DNA of 35,635 bases. Source: Deltaproteobacteria bacterium. Its GTDB lineage: Bacteria > Bdellovibrionota_C > UBA2361 > J135. Below the pieces are notes generated by a model, which saw only the letters and a program-made list of their open reading frames with translations, was not told the origin of the DNA and did not search any database. Made by a program: the position numbers and the translations under genes. Positions 25,686-33,799 of the stretch are shown here, one piece after another (position 1 is the first letter of the stretch; every line of letters starts with the position of its first letter). Where the stretch lies: assembly GCA_020635175.1 (NCBI GenBank), contig JACKAH010000014.1:1-35635 (forward strand), read 5' to 3'.

Positions 25686-27494
25686 TCATTTATCTCTACC
25701 AAACCAGGACTCAATCTCAATCTCTGAAAATTTAACGACCACGGGTCGTCCATGAGGACATGCAGCAGAAAATTCCGTGCTATCTAACGCATCGAACAAG
25801 GCGTACACCTCTTCTTTTGCCATCTCCTTGCCGGATCTAACGCTTGCGTGACATGCTATCCGTGCAGAGATATGATCAATAACTTCTTCGAAGCGACCCT
25901 GTGCTAACCCATCGAAAGAGATTTCTGCTACCTCCTTAATCAATCTTGGAACAAGAGATTCCCTCATAATCGTTGGAGTGCTCCTAACAACAATCGTAGC
26001 ATCACCAAAAGATTCAATCTCAAATCCATAACGCTGGAAAAGATCTTCATTGTTAAGGCAATTTAAAGCACCCTCTTCTGATAACTCAACAGTAATCGGC
26101 ACTAGTAAATTTTGTGAGTTTATATTGTTACTTCTAAAGCCATTCCTAATTAGGTTATAGTTATAGCGCTCGTGAGCAGCATGCATATCCACTACATAGA
26201 GAACTTCGCTTTTTTCGCAGAAAAGATAGCATTTAAATGCTTGGCCAATGTATTTTAGCTCAGAAAAAAGAAACACCTGCGATTCGACCTGATGAGAACT
26301 ATCAAACTTAGATTCGAACGAATTACTTCTACCTTCTCTAGCAGCTAGTGGGGTTTCAGTCTCAACAACTCTTTCAGTAAAGCGGGCAAGATCATGGTTA
26401 TCAAAACCTGATTGTTGTTGCGTTGAAAGAAGTGGAATCGGTCTTTGATAGCCCGAAACAGAAGGTTGAATAAAGGAATCTGGTCGTCGAATCTCTGCTG
26501 CTACCGCAAATGAGAATTTCTGAACAGCTGAATAGACACTATCTCTGACAGCTCCAAACAGCTCCTGCGGATTGGCAAATCTAACTTCACTCTTTTGTGG
26601 ATGTACATTTACATCAAGCTGCGTTGCTGGCAAATCAACGATAAGCACGCCAAGTGGGGATTCGTAAGACTTCAAAGTTGAATCATAACCTTCCTTGACA
26701 GCCTTATACAGTAACGGATCTCTCACAATCCGATTATTTACAACTATCACAAACGAATTAGTATTAGCGGTAGCTTGACCAGGGTGGCCGATAACTCCAG
26801 AAACACTAATTTGATCATGAGTTTCATCAAAGCTGACAGACGGACCACGTAATAAGGCCTGAGCACGGACAAGCTTTGTTTCTGTTCTTGGAAGATTTAA
26901 AACCTCACGTTCATCGAAGAAGAGCCGGTATCGCACAGCTGGATGCGAGACAGCAGTTTGCAATAGCCACTGTTTAACTTTTTGCTCTTCTGTTTGTATT
27001 TTTCGTAAGAACTTTCTTCTAGCTGGAGTATTAAAAAACAGATTGCTAACAGATATATCAGTCCCCTTTTGTCCTGAACCCTCAGCAACATTTTTAAGCT
27101 TGCCACCTTCAATTGCTATCTCTATAGCTGCAGGTTCGTCTTCTCGCTTCGTCTTAAGCTTTACTTTTGAGATGGAAGCTATTGAAGGAAGTGCCTCGCC
27201 ACGGAAGCCCATGGTCGTGATGGCTTTTAGATCTTCTAAGGAATGAACTTTTGAGGTGGCATGATTCTCAAAGGCTAACAAAGCTTCATCTTTGTTCATC
27301 CCAATGCCGTTATCAACCACTCGAATTTTTCGCCTTCCACCGTTCTCGAGATAAACAGCTATATCTGTAGCTTCAGCATCTATCGCATTATCTACTAACT
27401 CTCTAACAACAGATACAGGTCTTTCAACAACTTCACCTGCTGCGATTTGATGTACTAAAATATCTGGAAGAACTTGAATACGGCTACGGGTCAT
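25686..27494 (-). CDS. mutL: DNA mismatch repair protein MutL
   Basis: 602 residues. The GHKL ATPase is complete: HQIAAGEVVERP, RELVDNAIDA with Glu32 and Asn36, DNGIGM, FENHATSK, and GFRGEAL. DVNVHPQKSEVRF marks the transducer domain. The C-terminal domain has a version of the endonuclease motif, DMHAAHERYNYN at 436-447, against the consensus DQHA-x2-E-x4-E: the final glutamate is Asn and the Gln is Met. CPHGRP near the end is normal. It overlaps the protease gene upstream by 4 bp (ATGA) and abuts miaA. ATG start. Confidence 0.96.
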   Translation of the reverse strand: MTRSRIQVLPDILVHQIAAGEVVERPVSVVRELVDNAIDAEATDIAVYLENGGRRKIRVVDNGIGMNKDEALLAFENHATSKVHSLEDLKAITTMGFRGEALPSIASISKVKLKTKREDEPAAIEIAIEGGKLKNVAEGSGQKGTDISVSNLFFNTPARRKFLRKIQTEEQKVKQWLLQTAVSHPAVRYRLFFDEREVLNLPRTETKLVRAQALLRGPSVSFDETHDQISVSGVIGHPGQATANTNSFVIVVNNRIVRDPLLYKAVKEGYDSTLKSYESPLGVLIVDLPATQLDVNVHPQKSEVRFANPQELFGAVRDSVYSAVQKFSFAVAAEIRRPDSFIQPSVSGYQRPIPLLSTQQQSGFDNHDLARFTERVVETETPLAAREGRSNSFESKFDSSHQVESQVFLFSELKYIGQAFKCYLFCEKSEVLYVVDMHAAHERYNYNLIRNGFRSNNINSQNLLVPITVELSEEGALNCLNNEDLFQRYGFEIESFGDATIVVRSTPTIMRESLVPRLIKEVAEISFDGLAQGRFEEVIDHISARIACHASVRSGKEMAKEEVYALFDALDSTEFSAACPHGRPVVVKFSEIEIESWFGRDK

Positions 27495-28594
27495 CTCATT
27501 ATCGGGGTAATTTCAACTACTCTGCTATCACCATTACCACCTCCTTGACGCAACTCAAAGTGCAGCTTATCTCTACTACCATATTTCGCTATAAAATCAG
27601 CTATTTGATCTTTAGTAGTAACGCGCTGTCCGTTAATCGCATAGATAAGGTCTGCGTGATCTAGATCGCGCAAAAATCCTGAGATAAAGACACCTTCAAC
27701 TCGTCGCAAAATTGGCTGAACACCAGCAAGATCAGCAGGCCCTCCAGGCACAATTTGATGCACCATCGCTCCCTGATCAGTATCAACTAAGATCCAACCG
27801 ATATCAGGCCTGAGAACTTTCCCTGTAGCAATAAGCTCAGGTAGGATTCTACTAATTTGATTAATTGGCACAGCAAATCCGATCCCTGCGCTATCACCAC
27901 TTCTGCTCAATATCGCAGAATTAATTCCTATAAGTTTACCAGACTTATCTAATAATGGGCCTCCGGAGTTTCCAACGTTAATCGAGGCATCTGTTTGAAC
28001 CAAGCCCTTCATAACTGCACCATCCGGCCTCTTTATCGCACGATTCAAACTAGAAATTGTTCCGGTAGTTAAAGTTCTATTTAAGCCAAATGGGTTTCCA
28101 ATCGCTAAAACTTTTTGCCCAACTTCAATCGAATTTGAGTCACCAAACGGAATACTAACAAGATCATTTGGAGGATCGACTAGTTTTAAAACTGCGATAT
28201 CAGTTTCTGGATCTATTCCTAAAAGCTTGGCCGAGTAAACACCACCATTTGCTAAGGCAACTTCAACATGATTTGCATTCTCAATTACGTGAAAGTTAGT
28301 CAATATGATTCCTTTTTCTGGATCTATGACTACACCTGAACCAGTTCCCTCCTCAGGCTGCACTCCAGAGAACAGGTCAAATTTAACGCTGATTGTCGTG
28401 ATAAATACTACAGCTTCATTCGTGGACTTATATACATCTATGATCTGCTCTTCTTCGGAACTTCTAGGTGGCATCTGTTTTGAGTGCACAGCATGAGAGC
28501 CAAATAGATCATACTTCGAAGCAAAATAGGCAGCAGCTACTCCTATAACTATAAACAATAAAGTTTGAAGTACTCCGCCTCGCTTCATCTGCAC
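27491..28594 (-). CDS. HtrA/Deg-family trypsin-like serine protease with PDZ domain
   Basis: 367 residues. Residues 8-24 form a membrane anchor, so the enzyme faces the periplasm. The trypsin-like domain has the full triad: His102 in LTNFHVIENA, Asp132 in ETDIAVLKL, and Ser210 in GNSGGPLL. The last ~110 residues are one PDZ domain (GWILVDTDQGAMVHQIVPGG and the YAINGQRV loop). The single PDZ and anchor resemble DegS more than DegP, so it may sense envelope stress or act as a sheddase (inference). The start may be GTG at 28594 or ATG at 28588. It overlaps mutL by 4 bp. Confidence 0.93.
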   Translation of the reverse strand: MQMKRGGVLQTLLFIVIGVAAAYFASKYDLFGSHAVHSKQMPPRSSEEEQIIDVYKSTNEAVVFITTISVKFDLFSGVQPEEGTGSGVVIDPEKGIILTNFHVIENANHVEVALANGGVYSAKLLGIDPETDIAVLKLVDPPNDLVSIPFGDSNSIEVGQKVLAIGNPFGLNRTLTTGTISSLNRAIKRPDGAVMKGLVQTDASINVGNSGGPLLDKSGKLIGINSAILSRSGDSAGIGFAVPINQISRILPELIATGKVLRPDIGWILVDTDQGAMVHQIVPGGPADLAGVQPILRRVEGVFISGFLRDLDHADLIYAINGQRVTTKDQIADFIAKYGSRDKLHFELRQGGGNGDSRVVEITPIMR

Positions 28595-28977
28595 TAACTC
28601 TTGAATGCAATCATATCAATTTCAACAAGCACATCTTTCGGTAACCTTGCAACTTCAACTGTTGCACGTGCAGGCTTAACGCCTTCAAGACAGTTCTCGT
28701 AGACTTCATTAACGGCAGAGAAGTTATTCATGTCAGATAGATAAATTGTCGACTTCATAACATTTCTAAATGTTAGTCCACTGTGAGCTAGGACAGCGGA
28801 TAGATTGCTCATCACCTGTTTTGTTTGCTCTTTCACGTCAGCACTAACAATCTCTCCGTTTTCAGGATTTAAAGGTATCTGACCTGAAAGAAACACTAAA
28901 TTTCCACCCTCAACAGCCTGAGAATAAGGGCCAATTGCTGCAGGTGCACCATGCGCATCTGTAATATATTTAAGCAT
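28594..28977 (-). CDS. ridA: RidA family reactive enamine/imine deaminase
   Basis: Hydrolyses reactive 2-aminoacrylate-type enamines released by PLP enzymes. I start it at the ATG at 28977 (127 residues) because AAGGAG lies 6 bp upstream; a TTG two codons earlier is also open. The family marks are present: IGPYSQAV, VFLSGQIPLNPENG, MKSTIYLSDMNNF, and the substrate-binding arginine in GVKPARATVEV. The final EIDMIAF matches typical C-termini. It sits 17 bp after rel, and its stop overlaps the possible GTG start of the protease gene by 1 bp. Confidence 0.95.
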   Translation of the reverse strand: MLKYITDAHGAPAAIGPYSQAVEGGNLVFLSGQIPLNPENGEIVSADVKEQTKQVMSNLSAVLAHSGLTFRNVMKSTIYLSDMNNFSAVNEVYENCLEGVKPARATVEVARLPKDVLVEIDMIAFKS

Positions 28978-28994
28978 TATCAACTCCTTTTAAC

Positions 28995-31193
28995 TTAAAA
29001 ATTATCATCATCTACATGTAGAGAAGTCTCTATATGTTTAATTCTCTCTACCTTAAGCACCCCTGGAACCATCTCAAGAGCGCGAGTAATATTCTCTAAC
29101 TGTCTAGCGTCCTCTATCACAATCTCAAATGAATTTTCAGCTTTTCCATCAGGGCTAGTCTTGATATGAGCATTTGAAATATTAGCACCGTTTGTCGTGA
29201 TAGCGTTAGTTAAATTAGCTAAAACTCCCATCTGATCTTGAGAATGGACAGTTAGCTTGACCCTGCGTGGAGTAGAAACATCCGTATCCCAAAGAACATC
29301 AATTTTCCTCAAAGGATCAAGCTTCATTACCTGAGCGCAGTTAGCTAAGTGCACCGTCACACCTCTGCCACGAGAGATAAACCCTACAATCCTATCACCT
29401 GGCAAAGGCTCACAACATTTGGCAAATCTAACTAAGATATCATCTGCACCGCTAACCTTGACTCCAGCTTTCTTACGAGATGCCTTAGCTGCACGTTGAA
29501 AAATTCGCTCCAAGGAACTTGTTTTTCGGTTAAGACGCTCTTCAATTTCCTCTTCACTCTCAGCTTCCGGAATCACAGTTGCTAAAACCTTAGCTGAGCT
29601 AATCTTGCCGTAACCGATCTCTGCGTAAAGCTCTTCTTCATTTTTAAGATTAAACTTATCTAAGATCTCAACAAGCTTTCCTGATTTACGAAGTTTCTTG
29701 ATACTCTGCTTAACTTTTCTAAGGTCTTTAGTTAGAATCTCTAAACCGATCTGCTGACTTCGTTCACGCTCTTGTGAACGTAAAAAGGATCGAATTCTCT
29801 GCTTTGCCTTTGAAGTTTGAACAAAATTAAGCCAATCTTTGTTCGGTATATGGTTTTTGGAGGTAATCACCTCAACGGTGTCACCATTTGTCAGTTTATA
29901 GCTGAGTGATACTATCTGACCATTAACCCTTGCTCCTGTTGTTTGATGTCCAACGTCTGTATGAATTGCGTATGCAAAATCAACTGGTGTCGCATTAAAT
30001 GGAAGTCTAAACAGATCTCCTTTAGGAGTAAAAACAAAGACCTCTTCAGGGAAAAGCTCCCCTTTAACAGACTGTATAAATTCATCCGGGTTTTTAAGAT
30101 ACTGCTGACTCTCGACGAGATCTCTAACCCATTTCAAATCAAATGAAGTATCTGCAGTTATTCGACCCTCTTTGTACCTCCAGTGCGCAGCAATACCTTC
30201 CTCTGCAACCCTATTCATCTCAGGAGTTCTAATCTGAAGCTCGATTCTCTGCCCTTCAGGTCCAATCACAGTTGTGTGCAAAGACTGATACATGTTCGGT
30301 TTGGGCATCGCGATATAATCTTTAAAACGCCCAGGAACTGGTTTCCAAGTCGAATGAATTATACCAAGTGTTTCATAGCAGGCTCTAACAGTAGAAACGA
30401 TCACTCTAAAACCCAGAATGTCATTAATCTGGTCAAAGGTGATATTGCTCTTCTCCATCTTTTGCCAAATAGAAGAGTAGTGCTTAGCACGACCTTTTAC
30501 CGAACCAGAGATGCCATTTTCTTCTAACTTAACTTTTATTAAATTACAGATATCTTTCACATAACGGTCCCACTCAGCACCATGTTCCGTCATGTTTTGA
30601 TCGATCAGCGTATACTTCTCTGGCTTTAAATACTTCAGACAGAGATCTTCAAGTTCTGATTTTAACCAGTGAATACCAAGTCTATTTGCTAGAGGCGCAT
30701 AAATGTCAGAGGTCTCCTCTGCCTTACGTCTCTGCGATTCAGGTGAAACGTGATCCAGCGTTCGCATGTTATGCAATCGATCACAAAGCTTAACTAGAAC
30801 GACCCTGATGTCCTTTGCCATGGCAATTAACATCTTGCGAAAGTTCTCAGCTTGCTTAACTTCTCGCGACTCAAATTCAATTCGAGTTAGTTTGGTAACA
30901 CCTTCAACGATATCTGAGACTTCAGCACCAAACTCTTTGGTAAGTTCATCTTCGCCGATATCGCAATCTTCAATTGTATCGTGCAGCAATCCAGCAACTA
31001 CTGAGCTTATATCTAATTTTAGCTCAGCAACTAGCTGCGCAGTTTCAACAACATGATTTAAATATGGTTCACCAGACGCACGTATTTGACCCTTGTGGGC
31101 CTCTTCAGCAAACTTATAAGCACGTGTGAGCAGATCAATATCTGGATTTGGGTGATATGATTTTACAGTTTCAAGAAGCTGCTCAAATGACAT
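28995..31193 (-). CDS. rel: bifunctional (p)ppGpp synthetase/hydrolase, RelA/SpoT family
   Basis: The stringent-response enzyme, making and degrading (p)ppGpp. 732 residues in the standard order. The HD hydrolase is intact, with His47 and His71-Asp72 in LLHDTIEDC. The synthetase has KGRAKHYSSIWQKM and RFKD at 289-292 ahead of YIAMPKPNMYQSLHT; RxKD is the form found in bifunctional Rel/SpoT, unlike ExDD of RelA. TGS follows (VFTPKGDLFRLP, near 386), then a Zn/helical region with CCEPLPGD, and a C-terminal ACT domain from about 660. ATG start, 59 bp after rpoZ. Confidence 0.97.
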   Translation of the reverse strand: MSFEQLLETVKSYHPNPDIDLLTRAYKFAEEAHKGQIRASGEPYLNHVVETAQLVAELKLDISSVVAGLLHDTIEDCDIGEDELTKEFGAEVSDIVEGVTKLTRIEFESREVKQAENFRKMLIAMAKDIRVVLVKLCDRLHNMRTLDHVSPESQRRKAEETSDIYAPLANRLGIHWLKSELEDLCLKYLKPEKYTLIDQNMTEHGAEWDRYVKDICNLIKVKLEENGISGSVKGRAKHYSSIWQKMEKSNITFDQINDILGFRVIVSTVRACYETLGIIHSTWKPVPGRFKDYIAMPKPNMYQSLHTTVIGPEGQRIELQIRTPEMNRVAEEGIAAHWRYKEGRITADTSFDLKWVRDLVESQQYLKNPDEFIQSVKGELFPEEVFVFTPKGDLFRLPFNATPVDFAYAIHTDVGHQTTGARVNGQIVSLSYKLTNGDTVEVITSKNHIPNKDWLNFVQTSKAKQRIRSFLRSQERERSQQIGLEILTKDLRKVKQSIKKLRKSGKLVEILDKFNLKNEEELYAEIGYGKISSAKVLATVIPEAESEEEIEERLNRKTSSLERIFQRAAKASRKKAGVKVSGADDILVRFAKCCEPLPGDRIVGFISRGRGVTVHLANCAQVMKLDPLRKIDVLWDTDVSTPRRVKLTVHSQDQMGVLANLTNAITTNGANISNAHIKTSPDGKAENSFEIVIEDARQLENITRALEMVPGVLKVERIKHIETSLHVDDDNF

Positions 31194-31252
31194 TCTGTAT
31201 TTAATGGCTCTAAGTTCATCTAGGAACTATCAAGCAAAACTTTAAAATGAAA

Positions 31253-31675
31253 CTACTCTACTGGTGTTTCTTCTGATTCATCAGAACCGCTATCATCTTC
31301 ACTATCTGCAGAATCATCTGAAACTTCTGAGGCAGCTAAAGCCTTAGCAGCTGCTGCTTCCTGCGCAAGCTCCTCACTAGTCTTAAAGAGACCTTCACCA
31401 ATCGTATCTGTGCCATTGGTCGAGGTAGCAGCAATTCGTTGCTCAAGCTCGATTCTCTCACGTTCCTCTTCTGCCGCAACTTCTTCAGCTGTCATAAAGC
31501 GAACTTTATCATCAGCGATCTCTCGCAAAGCACCAACAATTGCTTTGTTATCGCGTGTATCAGTTAACGGGTCAGCGCCTAAAAGTAGTTGCTTTGCGCG
31601 TCTTGCAGCTAACAATATAAGAGCAAATCTGTTGTTTTCGTTCTGTAAACAGTCTTCTACAGTAATTCGAGCCAT
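31253..31675 (-). CDS. rpoZ: RNA polymerase omega subunit with long acidic tail
   Basis: Omega helps assemble RNA polymerase and, in proteobacteria, forms part of a ppGpp site. The N-terminal ~75 residues are canonical: MARITVEDCL, NRFALILLAARRAKQLL, and NKAIVGALREIA. At 140 residues it is longer than the 90 or so of E. coli. The extra 60 residues contain an Ala/Glu helix and a very acidic Ser/Asp/Glu tail (about 118-140). Next gene in the operon is rel, echoing the rpoZ-spoT neighbourhood of enterics. ATG start at 31675; the leader to its right has a CCCTT-AAGGG hairpin near 31716. Confidence 0.93.
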   Translation of the reverse strand: MARITVEDCLQNENNRFALILLAARRAKQLLLGADPLTDTRDNKAIVGALREIADDKVRFMTAEEVAAEEERERIELEQRIAATSTNGTDTIGEGLFKTSEELAQEAAAAKALAASEVSDDSADSEDDSGSDESEETPVE

Positions 31676-31889
31676 GGCCTATGTTCTTTCAAATTTTAAG
31701 TAATAACTTCTTAGCCCTTAATGATGAAGGGTCAAACTTGAGTAAGTATATAAAAATACTAGTCCTTTAGTAAAGCAGACCTCCCCGATTGATGCAATAG
31801 CAGCAAAAATCTTTTTCAAACTATGCGCTCAATATGAATGACCAGAAATAATCAATTATTATCAAAGAGTTAAAAACGTTATCAACAGC

Positions 31890-31917
31890 TTGCTTAGCTC
31901 TATAGAATGTGTATATT
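31890..31917 (+). promoter_or_regulatory. predicted sigma70 promoter for the small ORF
   Basis: TTGCTT at 31890-31895, a 16-bp spacer and TATATT at 31912-31917 give a good sigma70-type match. Transcription would begin near 31924, 43 nt upstream of the small ORF at 31967. The 5' leader could fold CTAAG (31927-31931) with CTTAG (31950-31954) around an inner CCT/AGG pair, whose 3' arm overlaps the start of the ribosome binding site. Confidence 0.5.
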
Positions 31918-31966
31918 ACACTTCAACTAAGCGGTCCTTTTAGGGTTTTCTTAGAGGATTTTACAT

Positions 31967-32062
31967 ATGACTAGCCAAGATAGATTTCTATCCAGGTGGT
32001 ACAGCTTGAACGCTCTTATTTGTGCTTTGAAGTTGTGCCATCTGGCTGAAGCGATAGTGTGA
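31967..32062 (+). CDS. small ORF of 31 codons between promoter and terminator
   Basis: ATG at 31967 has AGAGGA at 31953-31958, 8 bp upstream, a strong ribosome binding site for so short an ORF. The peptide reads MTSQDRFLSRWYSLNALICA then LKLCHLAEAIV. It has two cysteines and a moderately hydrophobic second half, which might be a membrane or amphipathic helix. The TGA stop lies inside the left arm of a strong terminator hairpin, so ribosomes reaching the end would block the hairpin. That layout resembles leader peptides, but no gene follows on this strand. It may instead be a small protein or the coding part of a regulatory RNA. No family recognised. Confidence 0.45.
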   Translation: MTSQDRFLSRWYSLNALICALKLCHLAEAIV

Positions 32063-32157
32063 CCACGAGGTTGTGTCTCATACACGTAAAAATTCCTTCC
32101 TTCCTCTCTACGCCTGAAATCTTTTCCCTCTGGTCACACCTTTTTTTTCTTTTTTTT
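32057..32157 (+). terminator. strong intrinsic terminator with 55-nt loop
   Basis: GTGTGACCA (32057-32065) pairs perfectly with TGGTCACAC (32131-32139), extended by GAGG/CCTC with one bulged C: 13 bp in all. The next bases are an almost unbroken T run from 32141 to 32157. The 55-nt loop contains a small GTGT-ACAC hairpin and pyrimidine-rich sequence, so the transcript end may be a structured RNA and not a bare terminator. Confidence 0.75.
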
Positions 32158-32247
32158 AACCGGACTGCTTAGTCCATTTCAATTTCCTTTGAGACACCCA
32201 TAAGTATACATAGATTACATTCAGCTGTTTCCCGCTAGGGATTATGA

Positions 32248-32428
32248 CTACTTAGAGTTTTCACCAGTGGGTTCTTTACCGAGGGCTCAAACAACCTGTC
32301 ATTGCGAAGGAGCGATAGCGACTGTGGCAATCTGTACGTCTTGCCATATTGTAGAGACAGAACATAAGCCTCTCCTCGAGAACCCACTAAGGAAAACTCA
32401 GTAGTGCCTATCTTCAACTGCTCCCCAG
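32248..32428. repeat. compound palindromic repeat, copy 1
   Basis: The outer arms are inverted: CTACTTAGAGTTTTC and AGTGGGTTCT on the left (32248-32274) against AGAACCCACT and GAAAACTCAGTAG on the right (32379-32404). Inside lies a GTCATTGCGAAGGAGCGATA segment (from about 32298) of the same family as the repeat at 13502. The right part, 32356-32428, is 73 bp identical to 32609-32681 of copy 2. It looks like one palindromic element inserted into another. No transposase is present. Confidence 0.75.
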
Positions 32429-32504
32429 TAGAAAACCAGCTTTCAGAGCTCTAATAGCTAAAGCCTCTTAGATTACTACATCCAATATTTATCTAGATAA
32501 CTAG

Positions 32505-32681
32505 CTACCTAGAGTTTCAGGGCCTCGAGGCTCAACCTGTCATTGCGAAGGAGGATAACTGTACTGTGTCTTCAGATTACTACGTCCTACCTGCTCGCAA
32601 TAGCTAATGACAGAACATAAGCCTCTCCTCGAGAACCCACTAAGGAAAACTCAGTAGTGCCTATCTTCAACTGCTCCCCAG
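32505..32681. repeat. compound palindromic repeat, copy 2
   Basis: It shares with copy 1 the left core CCTGTCATTGCGAAGGAG (from about 32536) and the identical 73-bp right part at 32609-32681. The left outer arm is shorter: CTACCTAGAGTTTC, without the AGTGGGTTCT block. The inner GTCATT element is fuller here, with an inverted right end reading CTCGCAATAGCTAATGAC. Similarity to copy 1 continues with gaps for some 40 bp beyond 32681. Open reading frames on the minus strand across both copies are products of the repeat, not genes. Confidence 0.75.
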
Positions 32682-32798
32682 AGGAAAACAGCTGGAAGAG
32701 CTTAATTCCAGTTAAAGCAAGATTGCTCCTCGGAAAGGAAGCACTAAATCTCTTGGGATTAAAAGGGATCCCTAAACTACAAACCTTAAGAGAAGCAA

Positions 32799-32848
32799 AG
32801 CCTGCGTCGTCGCATCTCGCTGGTGCGAGACACGACGAACGCAAAGGC
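32799..32848 (-). terminator. GC-rich hairpin just after the GC-rich gene
   Basis: Lies 10 bp past the stop of the GC-rich minus-strand gene. On the transcribed strand, AGCC, CGC, CGTCG and TCTCGC pair with GCGAGA, CGACG, GCG and GGCT around an ACCA loop, with small internal mismatches: about 18 bp. A weak T-rich stretch (TTTGCTTCTCTT) follows. The hairpin shares the high G+C of the gene, so both probably arrived together. It is likely a transcription terminator. Confidence 0.6.
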
Positions 32849-32857
32849 TCCGCGAGA

Positions 32858-33640
32858 TCACTTGCGCTTGCGGCCGCGACCGGCCCCCTCCGTCCTGCGT
32901 CGAGAGACGAGACCGGCTCCAGCGCCGCGGAAGCGATCGAACTTCCACTCGAGGGCGTTGTGAGCGTTGGTGTCGGCGGTGACGGGCATTCCGTTCCGAT
33001 CGAAGAGCTTCGTTCCCTTCGGGAAGAGCTGCTCGTCTCGGATCAGCTCCCCGAACTCGACCTGGCGGATCCTCGCGAGTTGCTCGGGAGTGCCCATGTC
33101 GTCGACCCAGGTCGGCTCGAGAGCGGGGAATTCCCCCGGCTCGGTCTTCTGGCCGCGAACCGGCATCTGAGCGAGCACCTTGCCATCGCGACGCGTGCCG
33201 GGCATGGTGCTCTCGTCGGGATCGTCCTCCACGATGGTGCCCGGAGACTTGCACTCCTCCTTCGGCGGAAGCTCGGGCGCGGTGTTGTCGCCAGCCTCAG
33301 CTCCCCCGTCAGCAGACTCGAGGTCGATGAACTCGGCGTCGGGATCGCTCCTGAGCGCCAGCTCGACCTTCTCGATCTGGCTCTGCAGCAGCCTCTGCAG
33401 CTTCTCGAGCATGTCGAGGTTGCTCTGGTGCCAGACCAGGTCACCCCCCTCCGTCTCGGTCGAGAAGAGAGACTTGACGCCCTGCAGGCCATCGATGTTC
33501 TGCGTGCTGGAACGCACGAAGATCTTGCCGCCCGCCTCGCGTCGAACGCGCAGCGAGTGCGAGGCCTCGCCCTCGGCAGACATCTGACCGCCGAGAATGG
33601 TCTTGTCGAAGACGATGTCGAGTTCGGTGACTCGTGCCAT
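32858..33640 (-). CDS. GC-rich hypothetical protein, probably acquired
   Basis: 260 residues from an ATG at 33640 (GAGAAG upstream; a TTG at 33673 is also open). No family recognised. Residues 1-70 look beta-rich (MARVTELDIVFDKTILGG). About 72-97 form a possible coiled coil. About 99-150 is acidic, with Pro and Gly, and probably disordered. About 185-240 is mixed, and the end is very basic (SRRRTEGAGRGRKRK), which could bind nucleic acid or be a simple tail. Lines I counted are 60-67% G+C, and about 80% of third positions in the first 50 codons are G or C, unlike every neighbour. The minus frame is real because its codon bias is strong; longer plus-strand frames here are shadows. Confidence 0.7.
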   Translation of the reverse strand: MARVTELDIVFDKTILGGQMSAEGEASHSLRVRREAGGKIFVRSSTQNIDGLQGVKSLFSTETEGGDLVWHQSNLDMLEKLQRLLQSQIEKVELALRSDPDAEFIDLESADGGAEAGDNTAPELPPKEECKSPGTIVEDDPDESTMPGTRRDGKVLAQMPVRGQKTEPGEFPALEPTWVDDMGTPEQLARIRQVEFGELIRDEQLFPKGTKLFDRNGMPVTADTNAHNALEWKFDRFRGAGAGLVSRRRTEGAGRGRKRK

Positions 33641-33799
33641 CAACTTCTCTGTCGTAGCAGCGTTGTAGGACAAAGCTACCCCTTTCCGCCTAGTGGCAAA
33701 AAAAAGAAAAACTCAATTTTAGGGAGCCCTTCTCCCGTTATCAAAGCAGCGATGCTTCTTTCAGGTTCGGAAGAAAGACGAATTTGAAATGTACTACTC

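Noticed and set aside
31879..31888. DnaA-box-like sequence TTATCAACA
   Set aside because: A single copy with one mismatch to TTATCCACA and no cluster or dnaA/dnaN nearby; not an origin.
31920..32160. 6S RNA or SRP RNA
   Set aside because: The ends do not pair into a long closing stem, and no SRP GGAA/AGCAG domain IV motif is present; the coding potential with a ribosome binding site fits better.
32248..32681. Possible CRISPR
   Set aside because: There are only two long copies (73 bp), with palindromic structure and a non-uniform interval, and no cas genes.
32235..32844. Two minus-strand ORFs of 60 and 85 codons sharing the peptide KIGTTEFSLVGSRGEAYVLS
   Set aside because: The shared peptide is only the translation of the identical 73-bp repeat arm. 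Neither frame has a ribosome binding site or neighbouring support.
32657..33787. 376-codon plus-strand frame across the GC-rich segment
   Set aside because: Its first part crosses the palindromic repeat, and the rest mirrors the minus-strand gene, whose codon bias (G/C at third positions) is strong. The plus frame has Leu/Arg/Ala-rich shadow composition.
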